From: JAPOXR01 sp963664715
GTDB taxonomy: Bacteria > Pseudomonadota > Alphaproteobacteria > Rhodobacterales > Rhodobacteraceae
Direction of reading: 5' to 3'
Assembly: GCA_963664715.2 (NCBI GenBank)
Contig: CAXXUY010000011.1
Span: forward strand, 682,001 to 746,000
DNA: 64,000 bases
The translations under genes were made by a program, and so were the position numbers. Position 1 is the stretch's first letter. Every line of letters starts with the position of its first letter. This document shows, one piece after another, positions 51,479 through 60,960 of this stretch. The notes below the pieces were generated by a model, which saw only the letters and a program-made list of their open reading frames with translations, was not told the DNA's origin and ran no database searches.

Positions 51479-53331
51479 GTGATTGAACCCCATGAGGGGT
51501 CAGGAGAGGTATTCGCGTTCGCGCTCGTCAAAGTCGCGGCCGGGTGATTGAACCCCATGAGGGGTCAGGAGGCTGCCATAGGCAAGTAAATTGTTTTGGT
51601 GATCACCCGTGATTGAACCCCATGAGGGGTCAGGAGCAGGACGAGGGCGAAAAGTTCGACGGAGAAACGCTGTGTGATTGAACCCCATGAGGGGTCAGGA
51701 GACCGCTGATGCACCCGCCTGCGAGGCCGCTTTGTGGTGGTGATTGAACCCCATGAGGGGTCAGGAGGACACACCAGACGTAATCCCAGATGCCGAGATA
51801 GACAAGTGATTGAACCCCATGAGGGGTCAGGAGCCGTCCGCTTCGATCGTGGCGTGAATGACGATCGGCTGGCGTGTGATTGAACCCCATGAGGGGTCAG
51901 GAGGGCTTTTTCCTGGATCTCGAACGCTTGCAGCGCTGCCGGTGATTGAACCCCATGAGGGGTCAGGAGCAGGTCGTCCCGGTGTGAACGCCGTACAGCA
52001 CAGCCAGTGATTGAACCCCATGAGGGGTCAGGAGACGCTCGACTATATCAGAGGCACCAAGGCCTCGCAGAGTGATTGAACCCCATGAGGGGTCAGGAGG
52101 AAGTCATCGCCGATGGTGTCGACTGGTTCACGGAGTGATTGAACCCCATGAGGGGTCAGGAGATCAGCCAGGACCGTCCGAGCCAGACACGCGGTATCTC
52201 GTGATTGAACCCCATGAGGGGTCAGGAGATCGACTTTGCCGATGCTCAGGTTCCCGACGCCGAGTGATTGAACCCCATGAGGGGTCAGGAGTGCACCAAA
52301 TGCGGCAACGTGATCCCGCCGCCCGGCAAGTGATTGAACCCCATGAGGGGTCAGGAGAGCAGCCCCACAAGCGCGTCGCGGACCGCTTTGCCGGGTGATT
52401 GAACCCCATGAGGGGTCAGGAGAAGGAAAAGCTCGACGGCGTGTCGGACACTCTGGCGTGATTGAACCCCATGAGGGGTCAGGAGAGGGTCGACGCGGCA
52501 AAGGTCGAGCATATCCGCGACAAGTGATTGAACCCCATGAGGGGTCAGGAGCATTTTGTCGGCTTCGGCTGTTCCGTCATAGGATGAGGTGATTGAACCC
52601 CATGAGGGGTCAGGAGCCGCAGGTCCTCGACCTCGCCAACGAAAAGGTGGGTGATTGAACCCCATGAGGGGTCAGGAGTGCATTGCATCCCGCACTGCCG
52701 ACATTGCCTGCTTCGTGATTGAACCCCATGAGGGGTCAGGAGACGGTTTTGCCCGCGCCTGTCGGCAGCACGTAGAGGTGATTGAACCCCATGAGGGGTC
52801 AGGAGGCAGTTGCCGGGGGATGGTTATTTCCCTGACTACAACCGGTGATTGAACCCCATGAGGGGTCAGGAGCTGGTATTGCGGGCTCTCGTCTTCCGGA
52901 GTCACAGTTGTGATTGAACCCCATGAGGGGTCAGGAGAGCGACCACAAGCACGCAAGCAACACCCCTGTTTCGAGTGATTGAACCCCATGAGGGGTCAGG
53001 AGTTCAAAGCCATCGTTCGATTTCTCCTTCTGTTAACGGGTGATTGAACCCCATGAGGGGTCAGGAGTCGTTCCAGCCGACCAGCTTTCGGCCGCCGTGT
53101 TCGTGTGATTGAACCCCATGAGGGGTCAGGAGTCCTTGTTGTCCGGCCTGATTGCCGGTCAAGGGGCAGGACGTGATTGAACCCCATGAGGGGTCAAGAG
53201 CATGTCAGCGTGTTGCCCCGCCAGGTCAGTCGATTGCCGTGATTGAACCCCATGAGGGGTCAGGAGGAGAACCTGGGCACGCTGGGGGCAAAGAAGCTAT
53301 CCAGTGATTGAACCCCATGAGGGGTCAGGAG
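51479..53331 (+). CRISPR. CRISPR array, 29 repeats of 28 bp, 28 spacers
   Basis: The repeat starts GTGATTGAACCCC and ends ATGAGGGGTCAGGAG; the two parts together are 28 bp. The first repeat is 51479-51506, the last 53304-53331. Spacers are 34-42 bp, mostly 35-38. All repeats are identical by eye except the 27th (53173-53200), which has A for G near the 3' end. ACCCC and GGGGT can pair around the ATGA loop, a plausible Cas6 site. Open frames across the array are repeat artefacts. The unit belongs to the type I-D cas genes upstream. Confidence 0.98.
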
Positions 53332-53446
53332 ACGATCTATAGTCACGGCCGAGCGCCCGGAACCTCACGGCCGGTTTTTCGATGCCACGCCTGATCCGGA
53401 CATTGGCGTGCAGGTTAGAGAGCGACAATCAAGGTGAGAGTCCGTA
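53332..53446. other. Trailer end of the array, no gene
   Basis: Short non-coding stretch with GGCCG-rich sequence and no further repeats. No terminator with a T-run is seen. Confidence 0.4.
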
Positions 53447-53503
53447 TTGCCTCACTTAAGAATGTTACTCTGGGCTGAACCTTTGCCTCACCAAGCATGT
53501 TAC
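53447..53503. repeat. Direct-repeat end of a transposon remnant
   Basis: TTGCCTCAC occurs at about 53448 and 53484, 36 bases apart, each followed by AATGTTAC or CATGTTAC. Repeated transposase-binding sites of this type bound Mu/IS481-like elements, and a truncated transposase lies next to it. Confidence 0.5.
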
Positions 53504-54297
53504 CGAAGACCCGGTGATTCTGGAAGCCAGTTCTGGGGGTGTGATCCGGACCGCAGCCTGCCGCAGATCATCTTCAATTGCCTTGAGCGGAAGTTGGCGC
53601 CGTTGTCGCAGTACAGCCTCTCCACCAATCCGCGCCGCAGGATCGCCTCCTTCAGCACGACCAGGTCATCGGCCGTACTCTCGCCGAGGGCAAAATGCGC
53701 GTATGGGACAAGCCGGGTCGCATCGTCGAGCAGGGCGATCAGACAGGTCTTTCTCTTCCGGCCCTGCCTGTCCCCGACCTTCGGGCCGTGCATGACGTCC
53801 GACTGCCAGAGCTGGCCGGCCGCCTCGGTGGCGAAGCGGCGCAGGTCTGCGGATGGCGGGCCCGCCCGGCGCTCCATCAACCCCTCCCGGACGAACAGCC
53901 GGTGCAGCGTCGAGGCGGCGATGGTGACATCGCCGGGGACGGCGCCGCTGTCCCGCGCCCGCGCGATGACCTGCCGGACGACGGGATCCATGTTCTCCCG
54001 GCGGATCGCAAGCAGGGTCTCGACAACATCGCCCGGCATGTTCCGGATCGAGCCGCGGTCCTTGCGGCGCTTCGGCATCAGCCCGTCGAAGCCCGACTTG
54101 CGGTATGTTCTGATCCAGCCCCGCATCGTCGTCACCGCAACCTTGCGCCGGCCCGAGCCCGGGATCGTCACCTCCCGTTCCGATTGCCGCTTCAGCTGTT
54201 GCGCCGCCTCGTCGGGCGGAAGGTGCAGCGCTTCCGGGATCATGCCAAAGCGAAACAGTGCGACGTCCTTGCGGTGGTCGCTGATCGTGTCGTTCAT
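53500..54297 (-). pseudogene. DDE (rve-type) transposase, C-terminally truncated
   Basis: From MNDTISDHRKDVALFRFGMI the frame has a helix-turn-helix (TTMRGWIRTYRKSGFDGLMP) and an integrase core (LWQSDVMHGPKVGDRQGRKR, ALLDDATRLVPYAHFA, YCDNGANFRSRQL) with two of the acidic residues. The frame then turns into unrelated sequence (CGRLRSGSHPQNW), so the third acidic residue is missing and the protein is not functional. Resembles IS481-like and related Mu-type transposases. Confidence 0.75.
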
Positions 54298-54341
54298 GGT
54301 GATGTCCTCCATCATTCCGGGCTTCGATGCGCCGGTCGGCC

Positions 54342-55046
54342 TCATCTGCCGCGCCCGGCATCGCCGGAACAGGGCTCGAACGGTGTTGGAGGCCCGGTCG
54401 GGCATTTCCCACCCAGCCCGGGAGGCCGGAATCCGACCGGAGGCGGCAGGAGGTGCAACTGGCTCGTCATCTCCCGGCGCAGGCCGACCAGCAGCGTTTC
54501 CGTGCCGAGCGCGGCGCGCATCGGCGCCAGCTCCGCCGGACATCCCCTGAACAGGTCAGGGCGCAGCGTGACAGCGGCCGCCAGGAAGGCCGAGACCGCC
54601 GCGAATGCGCCACAAAGACCGCGGATCGGGTTCGACAACTCGTCACGGTGGGGAAACAGGCGCCGGGCTGCCGCCCAGCGGGCCGCAGCGAAATCCGGAA
54701 GACGGCTGATCGTGGTCTGGCATTCACGGCAGTCGAACCGGGCAACGCGCAGCGGAACCGGCGTCTTGCGCCCGTAGGTCCCGTGACGCATCAACCCGCA
54801 GTCGAAGCCGCAAAGGCCCTTCAGGCAAGCAGGAAAGCTTGCGTTCCTCCACGCCTCGCGGCTAACAGACTCCTCGGCGGTCAGTTCTGTTTCAAAGCGT
54901 AGCTGTACTGGTTGCCCACGGCCCGGCGAAGGCGAATTCGCGCGGGCCACCCTTTTCTGTCTCAGGCTATCGGCGGCGTGCAGCCAGCCAGTCGGACCGG
55001 CAGGAAATCGCAAGCATCCGGACGCCGCCGAAAAGCTTCTTGTCAA
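54342..55046 (-). CDS. Zinc-binding transposase accessory protein
   Basis: About 234 residues in the annotated frame, but the true start is unclear. A Cys/His segment with CGFDCGLMRHGTYGRKTPVP and ARFDCRECQTTISRLPDF resembles DUF6431-type zinc-binding proteins encoded just upstream of such DDE transposases. The rest is Ala/Leu/Pro-rich. It belongs to the same element as the truncated transposase and is probably non-functional by itself. Confidence 0.55.
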   Translation of the reverse strand: MTRSFSAASGCLRFPAGPTGWLHAADSLRQKRVARANSPSPGRGQPVQLRFETELTAEESVSREAWRNASFPACLKGLCGFDCGLMRHGTYGRKTPVPLRVARFDCRECQTTISRLPDFAAARWAAARRLFPHRDELSNPIRGLCGAFAAVSAFLAAAVTLRPDLFRGCPAELAPMRAALGTETLLVGLRREMTSQLHLLPPPVGFRPPGLGGKCPTGPPTPFEPCSGDAGRGR

Positions 55047-55118
55047 AGTCTGACTGGACGGGGAAGCTACTTGAAAATCCCTGCTTGGGAAAGAAGCGCT
55101 GTCCCGGATTGTACCCGA

Positions 55119-55424
55119 TCAAACAGAAACAACACGCGCGGGGAAAGTGGGAAAAACCGCCCGGTTCATGACGGAATAGTACGAGACCCTACAGCTGCGC
55201 AGGCCGACGGCCACTGCGGACATGGCCCCGTAGGTTGCATGCGGCGGCACCGACCAGAGAGCCGTGGCGCCATAGCGGTCCCAGGCCTCCTTGCGCAACT
55301 CCATCAGCCGCTCGCCGATATCCTCGTACCTGGCCTGGACGCCCAGGCAGGCCTGCTGGGCCGCCCGGTCCTCTGCAGCGCATCTGAACCGCTCGTCGAT
55401 CATGCCCTTGGCCATGACGGGCAA
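55119..55424 (-). pseudogene. Truncated copy of the AbiEii partner gene
   Basis: Starts MPVMAKGMIDERFRCAAEDR and matches the 40.7-41.0 kb gene through SVPPHATYGAMSAVA, then continues into unrelated residues. The nucleotidyltransferase gene is absent here. The break point lies at the left end of the duplicated segment near 55210. Confidence 0.75.
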
Positions 55425-55459
55425 TATAGGGCGGGAACTGTCTGGGTTGAAGGCCGCAC
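55210..55459. repeat. Second copy of the 40778-41029 segment
   Basis: High identity by eye to the copy left of the CRISPR locus, same orientation. The two copies flank about 14 kb containing the whole cas locus and array. Confidence 0.8.
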
Positions 55460-55465
55460 GGGCGG

Positions 55466-55730
55466 ATGATGGCTACCATGCTTGCCGGGATCGCCCAGTT
55501 CGAGCGCGACCTGATCAGCGAACGCGTGAAGTCGGGACTGGCCGCAGCGAAAGCACGCGGCAAAAGGCTTGGCCGCCAGCCCGGACACCGCCCCAAGTCG
55601 GACAAACTCGCTCCCCCGTGTTCTGGAAGCTGTCAATGAGGGACGGAGCTACCGCCGGATTGCCCGCTATCCCGGCATTTCCAGGAACACTGTCGCCGCC
55701 ATCGTCAGGCGGCACCGGGAAGGTGCCTGA
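55466..55730 (+). pseudogene. Serine recombinase remnant, frameshifted
   Basis: Begins with MLAGIAQFERDLISERVKSG, the C-terminal half of a resolvase, with a shift near 55610-55630 that ends the first frame at 55639. The helix-turn-helix (GRSYRRIARYPGISRNTVAA) continues in another frame to the stop at 55730. The catalytic N-terminal half is missing. Confidence 0.8.
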
Positions 55731-55783
55731 GGCCGGGAGTTTTCACACAGTCTCGGTCGTTTTGCGGATGGATGATGGTGGAT

Positions 55784-57558
55784 CTAGCCCGCATAATTCA
55801 CGACGGGGGTGTACATGGGGTTGGGTTCTGTGGTATTGGTTAATGATTGCAAACACTTACCAATGCCCGGAGATCCGACCCCATGCAGACAGAGTGTACA
55901 CCGAAGCAACTGGAATTTGAAGCTCTTGGACGGCGCCGTGTCGTCGGTGCATTTGACGGCGGACGGATGACGTCCGATGGCGGTGCCCTTCTGCTTCGGG
56001 AGGCTGACCGGCTGTTTGACGTCACCGGCCGTCTTGCCGCCTGCTTTGCCGATTATCGCGATCAACGGCGCTGCGAGCATTCCGTTGCCCTGCTGGTTGC
56101 CCAGCGTGTCATGGCGCTTGCGCTTGGCTATGAGGATCTCAACGATCACGACCGGTTGCGGGATGATGCGGCCTTTGCGCTGGCCTGCGGCTGCACGGAT
56201 CTGACCGGCAGCCATCGTCCCCGGCTGCGCGATCGCGGCCATGCCCTTGCGGCATCGAGCACGCTGAACCGGCTGGAGCTTGGCAGCCCGGAGCGGGCCC
56301 GGGCCGACCGTTACAAGCGGATCGTTGCCGATCCCGGCAGGATCGACCGGCTGCTCGTCGATCTGTTCCTCGAGGCGCATGAGCAGGCACCCGAGGAGAT
56401 CGTCCTGGACATGGATGCCACCGATGATCCGGTGCATGGCAGGCAGGAGGGCCGGTTCTTTCACGGCTATTACCGCTGCTACTGCTATCTTCCCCTCTAT
56501 GTCACCTGTGGCGAGCATGTCCTGTGCAGCCGTCTGCGCACCGCCGACAGGGACGCCTCGGACGGTGCCCTTGACGAGCTCAGGCGGATTGTGCCTCAGA
56601 TCCGCACCGCCTGGCCGCAGACCCGGATCATCATCCGGGCCGACTCCGGCTTCTGCCGGGACGAGATCATGGCATGGTGCGAGGCCGAGGGCGTGGGCTA
56701 CGTGATCGGCCTTGCCCGCAATTCCAGGCTGCGCCAGCGCATTGGCAAGGCCCTGCACAAGTCCCGCAGGCGCTGCATCGCCACCGGCCGGCCTTCCCGC
56801 CGGTTCCGGCAGTTCCGATACCGCACATTGTCATCCTGGAGCCGCTCCCGCCGGGTCGTGGCCAAGGCGGAGTGGCTTCCGGGAACGGGCGGCGAGAACC
56901 CGCGTTTCGTGGTCTCCAATCTTGCCGGTGGCAGCATCGGCGCCCGCGAGCTCTATGAGAGCCTTTATTGTGCGCGTGGGGACATGGAAAACAGGATAAA
57001 AGAGCAGCAACTCTGGCTTTTCGCTGACCGCACCTCCTCGGCACTGCTTCCGGCCAACCAGTTGCGGCTGTACTTCTCGGCCTTTGCCGGAACCCTCCTT
57101 GGCATTCTGCGCCGGATCGGGTTGCGGGGCACCGATCTTGCCACCGCCCGCATCGATACCATCCGTTCAAGGCTTCTCAAGCTCGCCGGACGGATCAGGG
57201 TGACGGTGCGCCGGGTGTGGCTGTCCCTTGCTTCGGTCTTTCCGCTCCAGCATGTCTTTGCCGAAGCACTTGCGAGGTTGCAGACCGCAGCGCCAGTTCG
57301 AGCACCGCCGCCGTAACCGGACAACCGAGCAAGAATCCGTCTTTTGCGGCGCCGCCGGGGATGCCGCAGGCGAAGCTGTGTCCAAAAACCGCCGGATCCT
57401 TCGAAAACGGGGCAAACCCGGCGCAAATACCCGAAACAATGCCGAAAACCCGAAAACGAACGGGCCTGCAATCACTGTCGAACCGGATCACATCAAATCA
57501 TCGCCGAAATCCGTCAAAAATCCACGATGCTGAAGAGCTGGTGACGGATGCGGGCTAG
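55784..57558. mobile_element. IS1380-family insertion element
   Basis: About 1.8 kb bounded by short inverted ends (CTAGCCCGCAT at left; ATGCGGGCTAG at right, reading inward). One intact transposase gene fills most of it. Inserted between the recombinase remnant and the PIN-like pseudogene. Confidence 0.85.
55883..57316 (+). CDS. IS1380-family transposase
   Basis: About 477 residues from MQTECTPKQLEFEALGRR, preceded by AC-rich leader; an in-frame start twelve codons upstream lacks similarity. Family motifs: SDGGALLLREADRLFDVTGR, LDMDATDDPVHGRQEG (catalytic Asp), IRADSGFCRDEIMAWCE and LYCARGDMENRIKEQQLWLF. Full length, apparently active. Confidence 0.92.
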   Translation: MQTECTPKQLEFEALGRRRVVGAFDGGRMTSDGGALLLREADRLFDVTGRLAACFADYRDQRRCEHSVALLVAQRVMALALGYEDLNDHDRLRDDAAFALACGCTDLTGSHRPRLRDRGHALAASSTLNRLELGSPERARADRYKRIVADPGRIDRLLVDLFLEAHEQAPEEIVLDMDATDDPVHGRQEGRFFHGYYRCYCYLPLYVTCGEHVLCSRLRTADRDASDGALDELRRIVPQIRTAWPQTRIIIRADSGFCRDEIMAWCEAEGVGYVIGLARNSRLRQRIGKALHKSRRRCIATGRPSRRFRQFRYRTLSSWSRSRRVVAKAEWLPGTGGENPRFVVSNLAGGSIGARELYESLYCARGDMENRIKEQQLWLFADRTSSALLPANQLRLYFSAFAGTLLGILRRIGLRGTDLATARIDTIRSRLLKLAGRIRVTVRRVWLSLASVFPLQHVFAEALARLQTAAPVRAPPP

Positions 57559-57590
57559 TTCCGTTGTTTTGCGGGGAGTCGATGCTTAAT

Positions 57591-58696
57591 CTAATCCGCC
57601 AACGTCGACAGAAAAGCGATCGCATCGTCCTCGCTTGACGCAACATGACATTGATAGAGTTCGCCCAGCGCAACGTGCTCTTGCACAACCATCGTATGCA
57701 ACGATCTTTCCGTGAAGAGAGCATCGCTATATGCCAAAGCTGCTGCGGCATGCATGAAGTCATAAAGGTCGTTGGCTCGATATTTTCGTCCCTTGTTCCA
57801 GCGCAACGACGCCCAAAGACTTGCTTGAATGTGGATTGTCGGCAACAGCTGCGTTTGGTTCCTTTTGACCAGCGCATGACAGAGCAGGTTTCTCCAGAAT
57901 TTCTCGGAGGTTTTCCGGTCATCTGGACCCACCTCTTCCGACGCAAATCCTAGATTGTCGAGAATGACTCTGGCGGTTTCGAAAGCCACGCCACCATGCT
58001 CTTCAACTCTGCCCCTGACCTCATCCTTGTAGACCTGCTTGAAGCTGTACAGCCTGTCGGAGTTGTCGGAGATCCCCGAATTCATCTTTGCGACAAACTC
58101 CCGTTGATCTTTCTCCGGTGGCAAGGTCTCACTGATGGTTTCAATCATGTTTCGCAACGATGGTGTCCATACGTGATCAAAGAAGGCTTTCTGGATCGCA
58201 GGTCCTTTTCCGGATCAAACATTGGATCAGAAATGTTTTGCACACCAAGAACATAATCGAGCTTCCGCCATACAAGAGTCTTCGGTGCTTGGGACCGCGG
58301 AAGCTCAGCCATACAACGAATGAAGTCTTCAATTTCAATCCGGATCCGCTCTTCAGTATTGATGATCGTGCAGCCCTTGCTGAGATGATCGATCAGATCT
58401 GCCGTTGCAAGACGAGAGGCCATCGAGTCTTGCCTCAGGAGTTCCATAAAAACGGCGGGACTGATGGGGCAAAATATTCTGGTTGCGTCAACTGCCTGCC
58501 GCAATTGTGCCAACAACTCCTTGGATGCGATTGTTCCTTCGTTCCGGTTCGCGTTCCGGAGCAGGATCCAGAACTTCGTATCGAGGTAAATGGCTCGCTT
58601 GTTCGCTATCTCCTTCCCGAGGGCAACATGCGAACCGTGCACATGTTCTGCAAAGTCCACACCGGGTGAACGCAAGTGTTCGGAAATGTCGGACAT
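57591..58696 (-). pseudogene. PIN-like domain gene broken by a frameshift
   Basis: The upstream frame (58145-58696) reads ANKRAIYLDTKFWILLRNA with the first Asp of a PIN-like fold. The downstream frame continues AIQKAFFDHVWTPSLRNMI and then RANDLYDFMHAAAALAYSDA, carrying the later Asp residues. The two fit as one gene if an indel sits near 58190-58210. Total about 367 residues. Adjacent to Septu-like genes. A sequencing error is possible; otherwise it is a decayed nuclease gene. Confidence 0.7.
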
Positions 58697-58793
58697 TATT
58701 TTTGAATCAGACCAACCTGGGCGGCCGCGGTGCGATCCGGATCCGCTTCGGCAGGAAGCGGCCTACGGTCCGGTAGATCCAAGCCGCACTGCC

Positions 58794-59456
58794 TCATGCC
58801 GGTTTTGGACAACTGCCTTGGTTCCGCAGATATTGGATTGCCACATTCGCAAAACTGACCCGTGCTCCGCTTGAGGACACTTCTTCATAACTCTTGATCA
58901 GTCCGCACAAGCACTCGCCTTCGTTGAGCTTGCCGTCCAAGTATTCGATTAGCGTTGACCGCTCGACAGTCAGTTCGCGATAGTTGAGATTAAGAACCTC
59001 GATCATTTGGTCTGCTTCACGCGAGCCATCCCCTTGGACTCGACCATCAGAGGCAAACACAAAACGTCGTTGACAGACTTCTTCCGGCGCAGGCTCGACA
59101 TGGCAATCCTTGTCAAACCAATTGTCCTTCTTGTTTCCACAAGTCGGTTGTTGAGTTCTGCCCTGCGACTGCCGGGGACCGCAGCTCAGAAAGAGGTTCT
59201 CGTGCGCCAGTTCCTTATCCGGATACCGGGACTGGGGTCGAAAATGCTCTATGTGATGCCTGTTGTGCTCTTCGAGGTCGATCTCCCGGCCGCAATACAC
59301 GCATTGCCCAGTCTGCTCGGCGAACAGCGCTTTCTTTGTCTCTTGCTGTGGGGGCCCACGTAGATCTCTGTAGCGGGGTGTGATGTCGGCGGCCCGCTGA
59401 CCCTCCTTCCAAGAGCGCAGCGCCTTCGGTTCATTCCCCTTCGCCGATCCTCTCAC
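58794..59456 (-). CDS. ptuB: HNH endonuclease, PtuB-like (Septu)
   Basis: About 220 residues from a GTG that overlaps the ptuA stop (GTGA), giving MRGSAKGNEPKALRSW, a natural PtuB start. The longer frame at 59483 would lie wholly within ptuA. Residues 50-75 hold the HNH motif QCVYCGREID with Cys52/Cys55 and HHIEHFRPQ with His67, 68 and 71; Cys92 and Cys106 may also bind zinc. In Septu, PtuB is the nuclease partner of the ATPase PtuA. The same pair occurs with retron Eco7-type systems, but no reverse transcriptase is seen here. Confidence 0.85.
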   Translation of the reverse strand: MRGSAKGNEPKALRSWKEGQRAADITPRYRDLRGPPQQETKKALFAEQTGQCVYCGREIDLEEHNRHHIEHFRPQSRYPDKELAHENLFLSCGPRQSQGRTQQPTCGNKKDNWFDKDCHVEPAPEEVCQRRFVFASDGRVQGDGSREADQMIEVLNLNYRELTVERSTLIEYLDGKLNEGECLCGLIKSYEEVSSSGARVSFANVAIQYLRNQGSCPKPA

Positions 59457-60703
59457 TCTGACGCCTGCCTCAGGCGCCTGCATTTCGCCCGGCGAACCGC
59501 GACCCGGGACGATTTGCCTTCGACGAGACCGTCCAACTCGTCAAGGACTCTGTCTGCTTCCTCAAATGCGCTAGCATCGATCAACTTATCGAACTCTGTG
59601 AATAGATCGTCTACTTCGGGATCCTGTTCCGGCGTATCCAAAATCCCCTCAAGCACGTAATTGCTGTCACGTCCCTTGGTGGCAATCGGTGTGGTGACGT
59701 TGATATGACCATTCTCGTCAGATGCGAACAACCGCACGTGCCGCGCGGGAACACTTCCAATGACCTGCGGTGAATGCGTGCTGACGACGAATTGGCAGCA
59801 CGGAAACAGATCCATCAAGGACGTCAGGATTGTCCTCTGCCACGCCGGGTGCAGGTGGAGTTCGATTTCATCGATGCAGACAAACCCCGGAGCTTCTGCA
59901 AGTGATTTGCCAGGAAATTCCAGAAGCAGCCGTCGTGCCAGGTCGACCGCGAGCAGGAAGAATGCCTGCTCACCGCCGGACAGTGCCTCGAACGGAATGT
60001 CGAAACTATTTTCTTTCCTCAGGAAGAGCATACGGTCCATGCTGCCATCCGGTTTTCTGGACAGCAGCGCAGTCGAACCGCCGGCGATATTCGTCAGCAC
60101 CTCCCGGACTGCCCGGACTTCCGGGTCGCTATAGCCAAGATCGTTGCGTTCACGGGCTTCCCGCGCCTCGTCGCCTTCCTTTTCGTAGTACCAGTTCTTG
60201 AAATCCGACAGCGCGTAGGGAGTTGTGTCCAGCGCTGCTTTGCGGTTGGTCTCGGAAGAAGACCGATATCGATCAGAGGCCAAACCGCCGATCCGATTCT
60301 GATCGTAGGACACGACCAGCGGTATCGGAAATACCTTTTCGTAGCGCTCTAACAATACTTCAGATGAATTGAAATCGATGTTCCCCAGTTTCCTTACCTT
60401 GACAGGCATATCGCAAGTGGCCTTGATGCCATCTTCAAAGACCAATTCCAGCGTGATTTTTCCCTCGGGAACGCCGTAGCGAACCAGGTCTCCCGGGGGG
60501 CTGAACCAGGTCTCCTGACCATCCGGGCCCAGCCAATTCCACAAATTCGTAACTGTTCCCAGCAGGGCTTCGATTGCTGACGTCTTACCCACACCGTTGA
60601 CACCGGCCAGCAGCGTCAATGACTCGTCCAGCGGAAGATCCAGCTTCGCAATGCCCTTGAAGTTCCGAATCTTCAGCAACTGGATTTGCGGATACGGCGA
60701 CAT
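59453..60703 (-). CDS. ptuA: Septu ATPase PtuA-like
   Basis: A 416-residue ABC/SMC-type ATPase: KIRNFKGIAKLDLPLDESL, Walker A GVNGVGKT at residues 34-41, signature LSGGEQAFFLLA, Walker B PGFVCIDEIELHLHP and STHSPQVI switch. The domain order and length match PtuA. Coupled to the HNH gene by the GTGA overlap. Septu blocks phages by DNA or tRNA-like cleavage depending on subtype; the trigger here is unknown. Confidence 0.87.
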   Translation of the reverse strand: MSPYPQIQLLKIRNFKGIAKLDLPLDESLTLLAGVNGVGKTSAIEALLGTVTNLWNWLGPDGQETWFSPPGDLVRYGVPEGKITLELVFEDGIKATCDMPVKVRKLGNIDFNSSEVLLERYEKVFPIPLVVSYDQNRIGGLASDRYRSSSETNRKAALDTTPYALSDFKNWYYEKEGDEAREARERNDLGYSDPEVRAVREVLTNIAGGSTALLSRKPDGSMDRMLFLRKENSFDIPFEALSGGEQAFFLLAVDLARRLLLEFPGKSLAEAPGFVCIDEIELHLHPAWQRTILTSLMDLFPCCQFVVSTHSPQVIGSVPARHVRLFASDENGHINVTTPIATKGRDSNYVLEGILDTPEQDPEVDDLFTEFDKLIDASAFEEADRVLDELDGLVEGKSSRVAVRRAKCRRLRQASE

Positions 60704-60960
60704 CGCAATTCATCCCGGAGATTGCCCAGTCCCTGCCAGGCGGAAAGAGCGTTCGACTAGCCTATTAGCCAGCCGCCATTATTTTCGCAATGACTCGAGC
60801 CCCTTTCGTAAGACGTGCGAAGCGCGAGCTCAGACCCCTCAAGGGTGCCTGAACGCTAATTTCGTGCTGAGGACAGCCAGCTAGCGGTGCACTGTTCACT
60901 GTTGCTGTTACGCCTGTTTGCGATAGTACCCTACACACCCGCGCAGACAGGGACAGTACA
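60704..60960. other. Divergent promoter region between ptuA and the helicase
   Basis: No gene or obvious RNA. It must carry promoters for both directions. No reverse transcriptase or msr-like hairpin was found. Confidence 0.4.

Noticed and set aside
51333..51482. 49-codon frame after cas2 running into the first repeat
   Set aside because: Overlaps the probable leader and first repeat; likely chance.
51500..53187. Many minus- and plus-strand frames with repeated LLTPHGVQS or VIEPHEGSG peptides
   Set aside because: They are translations of the CRISPR repeat unit, not proteins.
58794..60960. Retron (reverse transcriptase plus msr RNA) around PtuA/PtuB
   Set aside because: No reverse transcriptase frame or hairpin-rich RNA region was found on either side.
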